DNA from: Magnetococcales bacterium
GTDB taxonomy: Bacteria; Pseudomonadota; Magnetococcia; Magnetococcales; Magnetaquicoccaceae
Reading direction: 5' to 3'
Assembly: GCA_002753095.1 (NCBI GenBank)
Contig: PDZU01000011.1
Span: 1-57,500 of the forward strand
Length of the DNA stretch: 57,500 nt
Shown: one piece after another, positions 27,221-35,578 of the stretch
How positions within the stretch are numbered: the stretch's first letter is position 1
Layout of the letters: every line of letters begins with the position of its first letter
Notes under the pieces: generated by a model
Told to the model about the DNA's origin: nothing
Databases searched by the model: none
The model's input: the letters and a program-made list of their open reading frames with translations, nothing else
Program-made: the position numbers and the translations under genes

Positions 27221-27397
27221 CCCATCTTCTCCCCATGGACAAAGAAAACAGATCAAGCCACACACCTCCTCCATGGTGGTGTGTGGTACTTTCGACTGTC
27301 ACATTACGTCATGATTCGTCAGAACTTTTGATGATAAACCAGTGTGGGGATTCTGTCAGCAAAAAAATGCGCTTGGCGGGGATTCACCTGCATCAAG

Positions 27398-27616
27398 TCA
27401 TTGCGGGGGAACAGGGGGGGGTGATTCCAGTTTTTCAGCTTTATCCATCTTTTCTTTCAATTTTTGCGCTTTAACTTCAGCCCGCGCAGTCGGATCATAC
27501 TCTTTGCGAAAATTCTGGGTCAGGTACCCAACCAAGATAACGGCGAGGATAAAAAACACCACGCCAGCGCGATTCATTTTTTTGCGTAACTCCGGAGTGA
27601 TATGCTCTTGTTCCAT
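27398..27616 (-). CDS. Small single-pass membrane protein beside the oxidase operon
   Basis: From ATG 27616 the protein is 72 residues long: a short N-terminal part (MEQEHITPELRKKMNRAG), one membrane helix (VVFFILAVILVGYLTQNF) and a charged tail ending in Pro residues (SPPPVPPQ). It lies downstream of coxA on the same strand, but a hairpin terminator sits between them. It could be a small accessory subunit or assembly factor of the oxidase, or an unrelated membrane protein. I recognise no family. Confidence 0.6.
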   Translation of the reverse strand: MEQEHITPELRKKMNRAGVVFFILAVILVGYLTQNFRKEYDPTARAEVKAQKLKEKMDKAEKLESPPPVPPQ

Positions 27617-27671
27617 GATGTCTGCCTTTGCCTGGATGACTCTGATTAAATAGACGGCGTGCCACAAAAGA

Positions 27672-27693
27672 GCCGGGAGGTCTCCCTCCCGGC
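27672..27693 (-). terminator. Probable terminator after coxA
   Basis: GCCGGGAGG and CCTCCCGGC form a 9-base perfect stem with a TCTC loop. On the minus strand the stem is followed by TCTTTTGTGG, a short T-rich tract. It lies 34 bases past the coxA stop and should end or attenuate the oxidase operon before the small membrane protein gene. Confidence 0.8.
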
Positions 27694-27726
27694 CTTGTTA
27701 CCGCCTACTCCAACCCGACGAACGCT

Positions 27727-29331
27727 TTAGCGGGAGTAGTTATAGGGTGTCCACTCGGCATCCACCACCACATCTTTGGGGAAGTTGCCCGGTCCTGGCG
27801 GCGTCTCCGTATGGGTCCACTCCAGCGATTTAGAACCCCAAGGATTGTTGCCGGCCTTTTCACCACTGATCGCGCTAAAAAGCCAGTTGCTGACGGTGAT
27901 GATCATGCCGACGGCAACAATGAAGGCACCGATGGTGGCCACTTTATGGTAGTCGGCAAAGTAGGCCGGGAACTGTGAATAGTCCCAATAACGACGGGGC
28001 ATGCCATCGACACCGATGATGAAGAGCGGCCAGAAGGTGACATTGACACCGATGAAGTTCAACCAGAAACCAACTTTGGCCCGCCCCACATGCAGCATGC
28101 GCCCAGAGATTTTTGGAAACCAAAAGTCCACGGCAGCAAAGACCGAGAAGGTGGCAAAGATACCCATGATGAAGTGGAAGTGGGCGTGGGTAAAGGAGGT
28201 TTCACCCAGATGCACTGCCATCACGGTCATGGCCAACGGAATACCGGTCAAACCACCAATCAACAACAGGTAGAGAGCAGCCACCCCATAATACATGGGA
28301 ATGTTGAAGGTGATGGCACCTTTATAAAGGGTTCCGAACATAGAGATGGTCATGAGACCCACAGGCACCGAAATCAGCAGGGTAGTCACCATCTGCCCGA
28401 TGCGAATCCAGTCCGGCATACCAGAGTAGTAGAGATGATGCACCCACACTTCACCGGCAACCACCACAATACCAATCATGCCATAGACCGCCGCCTTATA
28501 GTTGAAGATACGGTTTTTGGCCATGGTGGCATAGATTTCGTAGAAGATACCCATGGCCGGCAGGAAGATGACATAGACCGCCGGATGGGAATAAAACCAG
28601 AACAGGTTTTGATAAAGCAGCACATCCCCACCGTTAGAGGGATCATAGAAGTGGGTGCCGAGATAGCGATCAAACAGCAACAAGGTGACTGCCGCTGCCA
28701 ACACCGGCACGAAGACCAACTGGATGATCAGAGCCGTAAAGCTGCCCCAGATGAACATGTTCAACTGCATCCACCCCATGCCGGGAGCACGCATGTAGAT
28801 GATGGTGACCAAAAAGTTGACCGACGCCAGAATGGAAGAGAAACCAATCAGATGGACCGTGAAGACATACAGCGCCAAGTTGCCACCAGATTTGATGGAA
28901 TAGGGCGGATAACCGGTCCACATAAAGTCCGGCTTGTCGGGCACGACAAAGGTCAGCAGCGCCACCACGATACCAGCCCAGAACAACCATACAGAGAGGG
29001 CATTGATGCGGGGAAACGCCACATCCTTGGCACCGATCATTAGCGGGATCAAGTAGTTGGCGGCAAACCCGGTCAAACCGGGGATCAAAAAGCCCAGGAT
29101 CATGGCGGCGCCATGAAAATAGAGCCAAACATTGTATTGTTCACCACCAGTATAGACATCAGAAACAATGGTTGCACCCGGCGATGACTGCTCGATACGA
29201 ATCAACAGCGCCATAATACCCGCCAGGGCAAAGGCGGCAATCGAGCCAATCAGATAGAGAATGCCAATGCGCTTGTGGTCGGTGGTAAAGATCCACTCCG
29301 ACAGTTTAAATCCTGAGGATGCTGTACTCAT
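27727..29331 (-). CDS. coxA: Haem-copper oxidase subunit I, divergent (YS-motif) type
   Basis: The 534-residue, roughly 12-helix protein is subunit I of a haem-copper oxidase. Haem and copper ligands are present: FHGAAMIL, YSHPAVYVIFLP (copper His and cross-linked Tyr), VWVHHLYY, and AHFHFIMG. The D-channel glutamate of HPEVY is replaced by alanine with YS before it, the hallmark of A2-type enzymes. More unusually, the K-channel segment usually reading PTGIKVF reads PVGLMTI, with no lysine, and the usual HDTYYVVAHFHY segment reads GETSFTHAHFHF. So it is catalytically plausible but atypical in proton routes. It is last in the order coxC-sco-coxB-coxA. Confidence 0.92.
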   Translation of the reverse strand: MSTASSGFKLSEWIFTTDHKRIGILYLIGSIAAFALAGIMALLIRIEQSSPGATIVSDVYTGGEQYNVWLYFHGAAMILGFLIPGLTGFAANYLIPLMIGAKDVAFPRINALSVWLFWAGIVVALLTFVVPDKPDFMWTGYPPYSIKSGGNLALYVFTVHLIGFSSILASVNFLVTIIYMRAPGMGWMQLNMFIWGSFTALIIQLVFVPVLAAAVTLLLFDRYLGTHFYDPSNGGDVLLYQNLFWFYSHPAVYVIFLPAMGIFYEIYATMAKNRIFNYKAAVYGMIGIVVVAGEVWVHHLYYSGMPDWIRIGQMVTTLLISVPVGLMTISMFGTLYKGAITFNIPMYYGVAALYLLLIGGLTGIPLAMTVMAVHLGETSFTHAHFHFIMGIFATFSVFAAVDFWFPKISGRMLHVGRAKVGFWLNFIGVNVTFWPLFIIGVDGMPRRYWDYSQFPAYFADYHKVATIGAFIVAVGMIITVSNWLFSAISGEKAGNNPWGSKSLEWTHTETPPGPGNFPKDVVVDAEWTPYNYSR

Positions 29332-29385
29332 ACGATCAAATCCTTCCGATTATCCGTTGAAGGTCATAAGTGCGACAAATCTGAA

Positions 29386-30120
29386 TCAGGCGCCCTGGCC
29401 ACCCTTCTTCATGTTGGCCAGCCACTGGTCAAACTCCGCCTGCGGAACAGCCTTGACCTTGGTCCACATGAAGGAGTGGCGATTGCCGCAATATTCGGAA
29501 CAGGTGGCGATGGTTTCGCCCACTGCCTTGGGCTGGAACCACAAGTAGGTCACCCGACCCGGCATCAAGTCCTCTTTGACCCGATGTTCCGGCAAAAAGA
29601 AGGAGTGAACCACGTCCACAGAGTTCATGCGCAGGACCACCGGCTTACCCACCGGGACCACCAGACCATCGCCGGTTTTGGAGTCTGGATCGAAGATGGT
29701 GGTGACACCATTTTCGTATTCAAAGCTCCAGGTCCACATACTGCCGGTGACCTTCACCTCCAAGGCGTTGCGGGGCACGTTGCGATACTCATTCCAGACC
29801 GTCCACCCTTTGGCGGCCAGATAGAAGTCGTCCGCCATGAACAAGAAGGCTGGCACTGCGGCAAAACTGATGGCAGCCATTTTGCTCAACTTAGGCCCCT
29901 CGCCCACCTGACCTTCACGGGTGGCCCGATACTTGAACACCCAATATAAGCCCGCCGCAAGAAACACCGCACCAATAATGAATAAATCGATCAGTACGTC
30001 ACGCCACAGATGGTTCCAACTGGCTGCAGGGTCCGGCACTGCCCCCGGCGCGCCTGCCTGCGCCAGGAGAGCCGTCAACCCGAGGCCCAACATGGCCATC
30101 GCGGAAACTACCCGTTTCAT
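29386..30120 (-). CDS. coxB: Cytochrome c oxidase subunit II (CuA subunit)
   Basis: The product (about 244 residues) has a signal peptide or first helix (KRVVSAMAMLGLGLTALLAQAGA), membrane helices near residues 45-65 and 80-100, and a periplasmic cupredoxin domain. The binuclear CuA ligands are visible: an upstream VDVVHSFFLPEH and CSEYCGNRHSFM, i.e. CxxxCxxxHxxM. SMWTWSFEYENG carries the aromatic electron-entry patch. GAGGAG lies seven bases before ATG 30120. It accepts electrons from a c-type cytochrome and is followed by coxA. Confidence 0.94.
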   Translation of the reverse strand: MKRVVSAMAMLGLGLTALLAQAGAPGAVPDPAASWNHLWRDVLIDLFIIGAVFLAAGLYWVFKYRATREGQVGEGPKLSKMAAISFAAVPAFLFMADDFYLAAKGWTVWNEYRNVPRNALEVKVTGSMWTWSFEYENGVTTIFDPDSKTGDGLVVPVGKPVVLRMNSVDVVHSFFLPEHRVKEDLMPGRVTYLWFQPKAVGETIATCSEYCGNRHSFMWTKVKAVPQAEFDQWLANMKKGGQGA

Positions 30121-30131
30121 GAATGTTCTCC

Positions 30132-30962
30132 TCATTGTCTAGTGTTCTTGCGTCGATGTATCAGGCGATAAATGCCCAGTGAACCAAGCAGCAATCCAAT
30201 CCCCAATACGAATGATCCGGCTCCGATGAATACCGGAATGTTTACTGTGTAACGACCTTCTTTAAAATTATAGCTATAGCAAAGACTTACCAAGTAATCC
30301 AGCGTTTCAGAAGGGCGAAACTGATTGGACTTTGCCTCCAAAAGCGCCAGTTCAATGTCCTTGGCCGTGGCATTCATTACATTCAGATAACGATGCACCC
30401 GTCCCTCCGCATTCATGATCAGAATGACGGTGGGATGGAAAAAGGTCTTATCCCGGGGCGACCAAAAAAATTTATAGCCAAATTTTGCCATCTCTGGCTG
30501 GATCAATTCTGGATTCTGGAAGATGGTCACATACCAGCCCGGTGCTTGATCCCTGCTCAGACCCAGATACTGACGAAATGAATTGATCGTCGCCATCGAA
30601 TCGTTTTTGTCGAAAGAGATAAATAACACATTATAATCTTCAACCGTCCGCAGCGTCTTCACCTCCTTGAGAAGGCTGCGCAGCGCACCACCTACCGTAA
30701 AGCAGGAACCATCACAGGTATAATAGGCTGGAACCAGGATAAAGGGCCGATTCGGAAACTGCTCGAATGGAATGGTTGCCCCCGTTTCGTCCAGCAATGT
30801 CAACCCGGTACCAAAGCGAACGCCCAGATATTTTTCTTGATCGATGCGAAACAGGTTTGGATCGATCTCCGAATTTTCCGTTGGTTTGGAAAAGGCCAGT
30901 GCCTCAACGGCACCGGCCATCCAAATCACCAGGAGCAGCCAGATTATCCCACGGCGTCCCAT
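30132..30962 (-). CDS. SCO1/SenC-family copper chaperone for oxidase assembly
   Basis: The 276-residue product has an N-terminal export signal (GIIWLLLVIWMAGAVEALA), a thioredoxin-like SCO domain, and a C-terminal membrane helix (VFIGAGSFVLGIGLLLGSLGIY). The copper site is visible as CDGSC (CxxxC) near residue 90 and a later histidine in KTFFHPTVILIM. SCO proteins deliver copper to, or reduce, the CuA site of subunit II, consistent with its place immediately upstream of coxB. The C-terminal second anchor is less common. The start is ATG 30962; longer readings run into coxC. Confidence 0.9.
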   Translation of the reverse strand: MGRRGIIWLLLVIWMAGAVEALAFSKPTENSEIDPNLFRIDQEKYLGVRFGTGLTLLDETGATIPFEQFPNRPFILVPAYYTCDGSCFTVGGALRSLLKEVKTLRTVEDYNVLFISFDKNDSMATINSFRQYLGLSRDQAPGWYVTIFQNPELIQPEMAKFGYKFFWSPRDKTFFHPTVILIMNAEGRVHRYLNVMNATAKDIELALLEAKSNQFRPSETLDYLVSLCYSYNFKEGRYTVNIPVFIGAGSFVLGIGLLLGSLGIYRLIHRRKNTRQ

Positions 30963-30982
30963 TATCGGATCCCGCACCACTT

Positions 30983-31753
30983 CTACCAGTAGTAGACCTG
31001 AGAGGCGACGAAGAACCAGACAATGTCCACAAAGTGCCAATACAGACCCGCACAGAAGGTCAGATATTTGTTGGTCAAACCACGCATGGCAGCCAGCAGG
31101 ATGGTCACAAAGATGCCCAGACCCACCAACACATGCGAGGCATGGAAGCCGGTGATGGAGTAGAACGCCGAACTGTAGGCATTGGTGGACGGGGTGAACT
31201 TCATGTGCAGCAGATGGCTGTACTCGTAGAAGGTGCAGCCCAGGAAGATGACACCCAACACGATGGAGATCAGCACCCAACTCTTGAAGCCCGCCTTATC
31301 GTTGTGCTCCAATTTCGCTTCTGCCACGTGATAGGTCCAACTGGAGGCCACCAGAATGACCGTCATGATGATCGGCAAAACCAAATTGAAGTTGGTTGGT
31401 GTGCCAGCCGGGGGCCAGTCTGCCCCAGCCGACAGACGCATGGTCCAGTAGCCGGCAAACAGGGACAGGAAGATGAAAACCTCCGAGATGATGAAGATCG
31501 GCATGGCAGCCGGGGACAAACCTTCCACCAGCGGTTTTTGGGTCAGAGCCTCACCCGTCCACTTGGCAATGCCCGCCAGCAGCAATGGCGTACCGACCCC
31601 AGCACTGACAACGGCCAGCATGGTGCTGTTGTAGCTGAACCAGCCAATGAAGGCAAAAACGACCGCGAACAATATACCACCCACAATCAACATCGGCGCC
31701 ACACTGGTTTCCCAGTGATGTACGTGTCCGTGGCCAGACGAGGAATTCGCCAT
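30983..31753 (-). CDS. coxC: Cytochrome c oxidase subunit III
   Basis: The 256-residue, seven-helix-type protein has family blocks FIISEVFIFLSLFAGYWT, SSAFYSITGFHASHVLVGLGIF and the terminal YWHFVDIVWFFVASQVYYW. The N-terminus is histidine-rich (GHGHVHHWE). It is the first gene of the operon and lies about 85 bases downstream of a near-consensus promoter. Placement of subunit III before sco and coxB is not the most common order. Confidence 0.94.
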   Translation of the reverse strand: MANSSSGHGHVHHWETSVAPMLIVGGILFAVVFAFIGWFSYNSTMLAVVSAGVGTPLLLAGIAKWTGEALTQKPLVEGLSPAAMPIFIISEVFIFLSLFAGYWTMRLSAGADWPPAGTPTNFNLVLPIIMTVILVASSWTYHVAEAKLEHNDKAGFKSWVLISIVLGVIFLGCTFYEYSHLLHMKFTPSTNAYSSAFYSITGFHASHVLVGLGIFVTILLAAMRGLTNKYLTFCAGLYWHFVDIVWFFVASQVYYW

Positions 31754-31837
31754 TATCCAACTCCCTATACCCGTTTAGCTTCGCCCAATACGCTCTGCCG
31801 CTCGTGGCAGAAAGCGCCCCACTTAAAGATTTGCGAA

Positions 31838-31866
31838 AAGATAACTTCCCACCCGTCATTTGTCAA
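31838..31866 (-). promoter_or_regulatory. Sigma-70-type promoter of the oxidase operon
   Basis: On the minus strand TTGACA (31866-31861) is followed by exactly 17 bases and TATCTT (31843-31838). The expected transcript start is near 31831, giving a leader of about 75 bases before coxC. Both hexamers and the spacing are close to consensus. Confidence 0.7.
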
Positions 31867-31869
31867 TTT

Positions 31870-31903
31870 GATTTTTGCTTGCGCGCAAAAATCATTTTTG
31901 CGC
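31870..31903. promoter_or_regulatory. Overlapping palindromes directly upstream of the oxidase promoter
   Basis: GCGCAAAAAT (31883-31892) and ATTTTTGCGC (31894-31903) form a perfect palindrome around one base. The same half-site appears a third time as GATTTTTGC at 31870-31878, pairing with GCAAAAATC at 31885-31893. The array ends four bases before the -35 hexamer, the usual place for an activator site. It is not followed by a T tract, so a terminator for the lipoprotein gene is less likely. Confidence 0.6.
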
Positions 31904-31948
31904 TGTAAATTTCCTTTTATCTTGCGCAAGGGTTGCTCCTGACTTACG

Positions 31949-32413
31949 TCAAAACTCCCACGCACCGTCTGGACGACGACAGGCCATTTTGACGACGGTC
32001 TCGCGCCGACCGTCGATGACTGACTCAATTTCTGCCTGGCGGCAGGGTTGCCCGTTGGCATTTTGGGTGGTGGAGCGGGGGACCACGGTATATTGATGGC
32101 CATTATTGGGATTGGTCCAGGCCACGGGTTGATGATCCGGGGTCCGTTCGTAGGCTTGATTGACCCGTTGTCGATCCTGTTTATCCATTTCGTTGCCAAC
32201 GGCATAGCCTGCCAACCCACCGACGGCGGCGCCGATCAAGGCATTTTGTCCACGATTTTTAGATGGACCGACAAGACTGCCCACCAACCCTCCACCCAGC
32301 GCGCCGACACCGGCCCCAGCCTGGGCGCGGTTTTCAACGCAGCCTTGGTTGAGCAGCGCCACAGACAACAGCAACAAAATTCCGACAGGGACTTTTGGTC
32401 CGTTCAACACCAT
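31949..32413 (-). CDS. Glycine-zipper outer membrane lipoprotein (17 kDa antigen-like)
   Basis: From ATG 32413 (with GGAGG five bases upstream) the protein is about 154 residues. A lipoprotein signal ends at LLNQGC, with Cys 25 as the lipidated residue. A glycine-zipper membrane segment follows (GAGVGALGGGLVGSLVG and GAAVGGLAGYAVGNEMD). The C-terminal half has two cysteines (QPCRQAE and MACRRPDG), as in the 17 kDa surface antigen/SmpA-like group. The function of the family is poorly known; it is thought to be structural in the outer membrane. Confidence 0.85.
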   Translation of the reverse strand: MVLNGPKVPVGILLLLSVALLNQGCVENRAQAGAGVGALGGGLVGSLVGPSKNRGQNALIGAAVGGLAGYAVGNEMDKQDRQRVNQAYERTPDHQPVAWTNPNNGHQYTVVPRSTTQNANGQPCRQAEIESVIDGRRETVVKMACRRPDGAWEF

Positions 32414-32709
32414 GATAACCTCCACTTGGTTTGATTTATTATTGTTTTTTCACTTTTTCCGCCCCGAAGCACTCCGGGTGCGTCGCTTTTGGCTCTGTTT
32501 GGTTAATGCAAATCTGATGCGCGATTGCACAGAATCCACACAACCGTAAAAAGACTGGCAATTTGCTGCAAAACATGTCAAGCTTCCACGTTGATTCGGG
32601 TGATTTACACCCCGACGTCGGCGTAAACGGCAAGGTTGTGGCAACTCTCCTGTCGGACAATGGCCGCAGGGCATCTCTCAAGCATTAAGAAAATAACGAG
32701 CAATTTCCT

Positions 32710-34974
32710 ATGTCGGAAGAGCAGGAACTGTCGAGCAGCACGCCAACGAGCGCAACGACTCGCCCCCCCGAAGACCGACCTCCTGTTGCGTCAACCCAGG
32801 GGCCGTGGGTGATATTGGTGGTCGATGATGACGAGGATGTGCACAAACTCACCCGTCTGGTGTTGCGGGAGTTGCGCTTCGACCAGCGTCCTGTCGCCTT
32901 CTTGCACGCTTACACGGCAGCCGAAGCTTATGCATTGTTGCAGAGGGAGACTCAGATAGCCGTGCTGTTGCTGGATGTGGTCATGGAGACCGACCATGCC
33001 GGCTTGGATCTGGTACGGCAGGTTCGTGAACAGTTGCACAACTCCTTGGTTCGGATCATTTTACGCACGGGGCAGGCGGGGCAGGCTCCAGAACTAAAGG
33101 TGATCGCCGAGTACGACATCAACGATTATCGGGAAAAGACCGAGCTGACCAGTCAAAAATTGATCAGCGCCGTGACCATTGCTTTGCGTGGTTATCGGGA
33201 TTTGTTGACCATTCAGCAACTCTCGCAACAGAAACGGCAAACGGAAGAGCGGCTCAAGCTGGCCACAACCATTTTTGAGGGGGCGCTCAACGAGGCCGAA
33301 AAGCAGCTCAACATCACCCAAAATGTTCTGGAACATGCGGTAGAGGGGGTGATGATCACTGATCGTTTTGGCACGATCCTGGCGGTCAATCCGGCCTTTA
33401 CGGCCATTACCGGCTATGCGGCGGACGAGGCCATTGGACAATCACCGCGCCTGCTGCGTTCCAATCGGCAGCCCCCTTCGTTCTACGAAAAAATGTGGCA
33501 GGAGATCGCCCAGCATGGCCATTGGAAGGGGGAACTCTGGAACCGACGCAAAAATGGTGAGGCATATCCCCAGTTTGCCACCATTACGGCCATTGCCGAT
33601 CATGCCGGACAGCCCAGCCATTACATCAGCGTCTTTCATGATCTGACCCCTTTGCAGGCGCGTGATCAAGCACTGCGTTACGCTGGGCAGCATGATACTT
33701 TGACCGGTCTGCCAAACAGGGATCTGTTCATGGACCGTCTGACCCAGGCCATTGGCCATGCCAGTCGCAGCAGCACCCGTCTGTTGATTTTATTCTTCGA
33801 CATAGACCGCTTTCAGAACATCAACAATCAACTGAACTATTTGAGTGGTGATCAGTTGCTGCAGGAGATTGCGGGCCGTTTGCGTGAGTTCATCCGTGAG
33901 GGGGATACTTTTGCGCGCATGGGCGGGGATACTTTTGCCTTTATCCTGCGTGAAGTTCGCCAACCGGAAGATGCGCTGGTGGTGGTCAACAAATTGGTCA
34001 AGGCGATTGCCCACCCATTTTCCATCAGCCAGACCGAATTGCATGTCACCACCAGTATTGGCATCACCTTTTATCCAGACGATGGGGATCAACCCTTGGC
34101 TTTGGTCAAAAATGCCGAAATCGCCCTGACCCGTGCCAAGAATGCCGGGCGGGACACCTATCAGTTTTACAAGCCTGCCATGGGGGATCAAGTAGACCGG
34201 CGCCTATTGGTGGAAAAGGATCTCCGCACGGCACTGGATCTGCAACAGTTCATTCTGCACTACCAGCCCAAGGTGGATGTCAAAACCAATCAGATCATTG
34301 GCATGGAAGCCCTGGTCCGATGGAACCATCCTGGCAGCGGCATGATCTCCCCTGGGGAGTTTATTCCGGTGGCAGAGGAGAGTGGGCTGGTCATTCCCAT
34401 GGGGGAGTGGATTCTCTCCACCGCTTGCCGTCAGACCCGTGCTTGGCTGGATGCGGGTTTTGCGCCCCTCAAGGTAGCGGTCAACCTGTCTGCCCGGCAA
34501 TTTCGCCAACCCGGACTCTATGCGCTGATCGCCAATATACTGGAAGAGTCTGGTCTGGCTGCTGACTCTCTGGAACTGGAGATCACCGAGAGCATGATGG
34601 TGGAAAATGTGGAGGAGGCCATCCAGGTATTGACCCGTTTGCGCTCTTTGGGGCTTTCCATTGCCATAGACGACTTTGGCACCGGCTATTCCTCTTTGAG
34701 TTACCTGAAGCGATTTCCCATCCAAACCTTGAAGATTGATCGCTCCTTCATCCGCGATTTGCCCCATCATGCGGATGATGTGGCGATTGTTCAGGCCATC
34801 GTCGCCATGGGCAAAAGCTTGCGTTTGCAGGTCGTTGCTGAAGGGGTAGAAACAATGGAACAGCTTAATTTTATTGCAGAAAATCGTATCGATGAAATTC
34901 AGGGCTTTTTCTATAGTCGGCCATTGCCTGCCGATGCTTTTGTTCGTTTGCTTCAGGAAAAAAAGAGGTTATAA
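32710..34974 (+). CDS. Response regulator with REC, PAS, degenerate GGDEF and EAL domains
   Basis: The 754-residue cytoplasmic protein begins with an acidic, disordered segment, then a receiver domain (ILVVDDDEDVH, acceptor in VLLLDVVMETDHAG, and YDINDYREKTELT), then a PAS domain (VLEHAVEGVMITDRFG), a GGDEF domain in which the active site reads GGDTF, and an EAL domain with EALVRW, the loop DDFGTGYSSL and KIDRSFIRDL. The degenerate cyclase site and intact EAL signature suggest a c-di-GMP phosphodiesterase controlled by phosphorylation, possibly with GTP binding by the GGDTF domain. No partner kinase is next to it. ATG 32710 has only a weak binding site. Confidence 0.92.
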   Translation: MSEEQELSSSTPTSATTRPPEDRPPVASTQGPWVILVVDDDEDVHKLTRLVLRELRFDQRPVAFLHAYTAAEAYALLQRETQIAVLLLDVVMETDHAGLDLVRQVREQLHNSLVRIILRTGQAGQAPELKVIAEYDINDYREKTELTSQKLISAVTIALRGYRDLLTIQQLSQQKRQTEERLKLATTIFEGALNEAEKQLNITQNVLEHAVEGVMITDRFGTILAVNPAFTAITGYAADEAIGQSPRLLRSNRQPPSFYEKMWQEIAQHGHWKGELWNRRKNGEAYPQFATITAIADHAGQPSHYISVFHDLTPLQARDQALRYAGQHDTLTGLPNRDLFMDRLTQAIGHASRSSTRLLILFFDIDRFQNINNQLNYLSGDQLLQEIAGRLREFIREGDTFARMGGDTFAFILREVRQPEDALVVVNKLVKAIAHPFSISQTELHVTTSIGITFYPDDGDQPLALVKNAEIALTRAKNAGRDTYQFYKPAMGDQVDRRLLVEKDLRTALDLQQFILHYQPKVDVKTNQIIGMEALVRWNHPGSGMISPGEFIPVAEESGLVIPMGEWILSTACRQTRAWLDAGFAPLKVAVNLSARQFRQPGLYALIANILEESGLAADSLELEITESMMVENVEEAIQVLTRLRSLGLSIAIDDFGTGYSSLSYLKRFPIQTLKIDRSFIRDLPHHADDVAIVQAIVAMGKSLRLQVVAEGVETMEQLNFIAENRIDEIQGFFYSRPLPADAFVRLLQEKKRL

Positions 34975-35083
34975 TCTTTCCCATCCGTATGGGTCGGGCG
35001 CAGTTGTGTGGCCTGCTCACTAACCAAAAAAATTTTTACCCCGGCTATTGGGGGTTACAAAATTAAACCGCAAGGAGAAACCG

Positions 35084-35479
35084 ATGCACGGCCATTCCAG
35101 AAAAAAAACCGGGTTGATGTGGGCGATTCTCTCCGCTTCTCTGGCGTTCGTCAGCGTGGGATCGGCTGCCGAAGAGACTTCTCTGGTCAGCTTCAAGAGT
35201 GATGTCATGCCCATTCTGCAATACCGTTGTTTGGAATGCCATCGGGCGGATGGCCCCGGTGTCGCCTATAGTGGTCTCAATCTGGAGAGCTATGAGGGGC
35301 TCATGAAGGGCACCCGTTTTGGGCCGATTGTGGTTCCGGGCAATGCCATGGTGAGTAATCTCAATGTTTTGGTGGAGGGTCGGGCTGGCATTCGCATGCC
35401 GCACAATCGCAAGCGCCTCACCCCCTGCGAAATTCAGGTTTTGCGCAACTGGGTCAACCAGGGTGCCAAGAACAATTGA
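35084..35479 (+). CDS. Small exported monohaem c-type cytochrome
   Basis: AAGGAG precedes ATG 35084. The 131-residue protein has a signal peptide (GLMWAILSASLAFVSVGSAA) and one haem-attachment site, CLECH, in YRCLECHRADGPG. The pattern SGLNLESYEGLMKG...VVPGNAMVSNLNVLVEGRAGIRMPHN resembles the planctomycete-type (PSCyt1) cytochrome domain, where Met in RMPHN may be the second axial ligand. It is a possible electron carrier, but no redox partner is adjacent. Confidence 0.85.
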   Translation: MHGHSRKKTGLMWAILSASLAFVSVGSAAEETSLVSFKSDVMPILQYRCLECHRADGPGVAYSGLNLESYEGLMKGTRFGPIVVPGNAMVSNLNVLVEGRAGIRMPHNRKRLTPCEIQVLRNWVNQGAKNN

Positions 35480-35578
35480 TTATTTGCGTCTGCCGTCGTA
35501 CCGGGTTGCCTGGGTCACCGTGTGACCTTGGCACAGGGACGTGCCACCGACCCTTTTACTGGTGATTAAGATCCTCGG

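Noticed and set aside
28090-29043. A 317-codon frame opposite coxA
   Set aside because: It is rich in His/Asp/Gln, lacks any motif, and coxA on the other strand is certain.
30767-31942. A 391-codon plus-strand frame across sco and coxC
   Set aside because: It crosses two genes and the cox promoter in antisense and has no protein-like features.
32426-32709. Small frames between the lipoprotein and the REC-PAS-GGDEF-EAL gene
   Set aside because: Both 74- and 80-codon minus-strand frames lack ribosome-binding sites and domain features; the region is better seen as a divergent promoter region.
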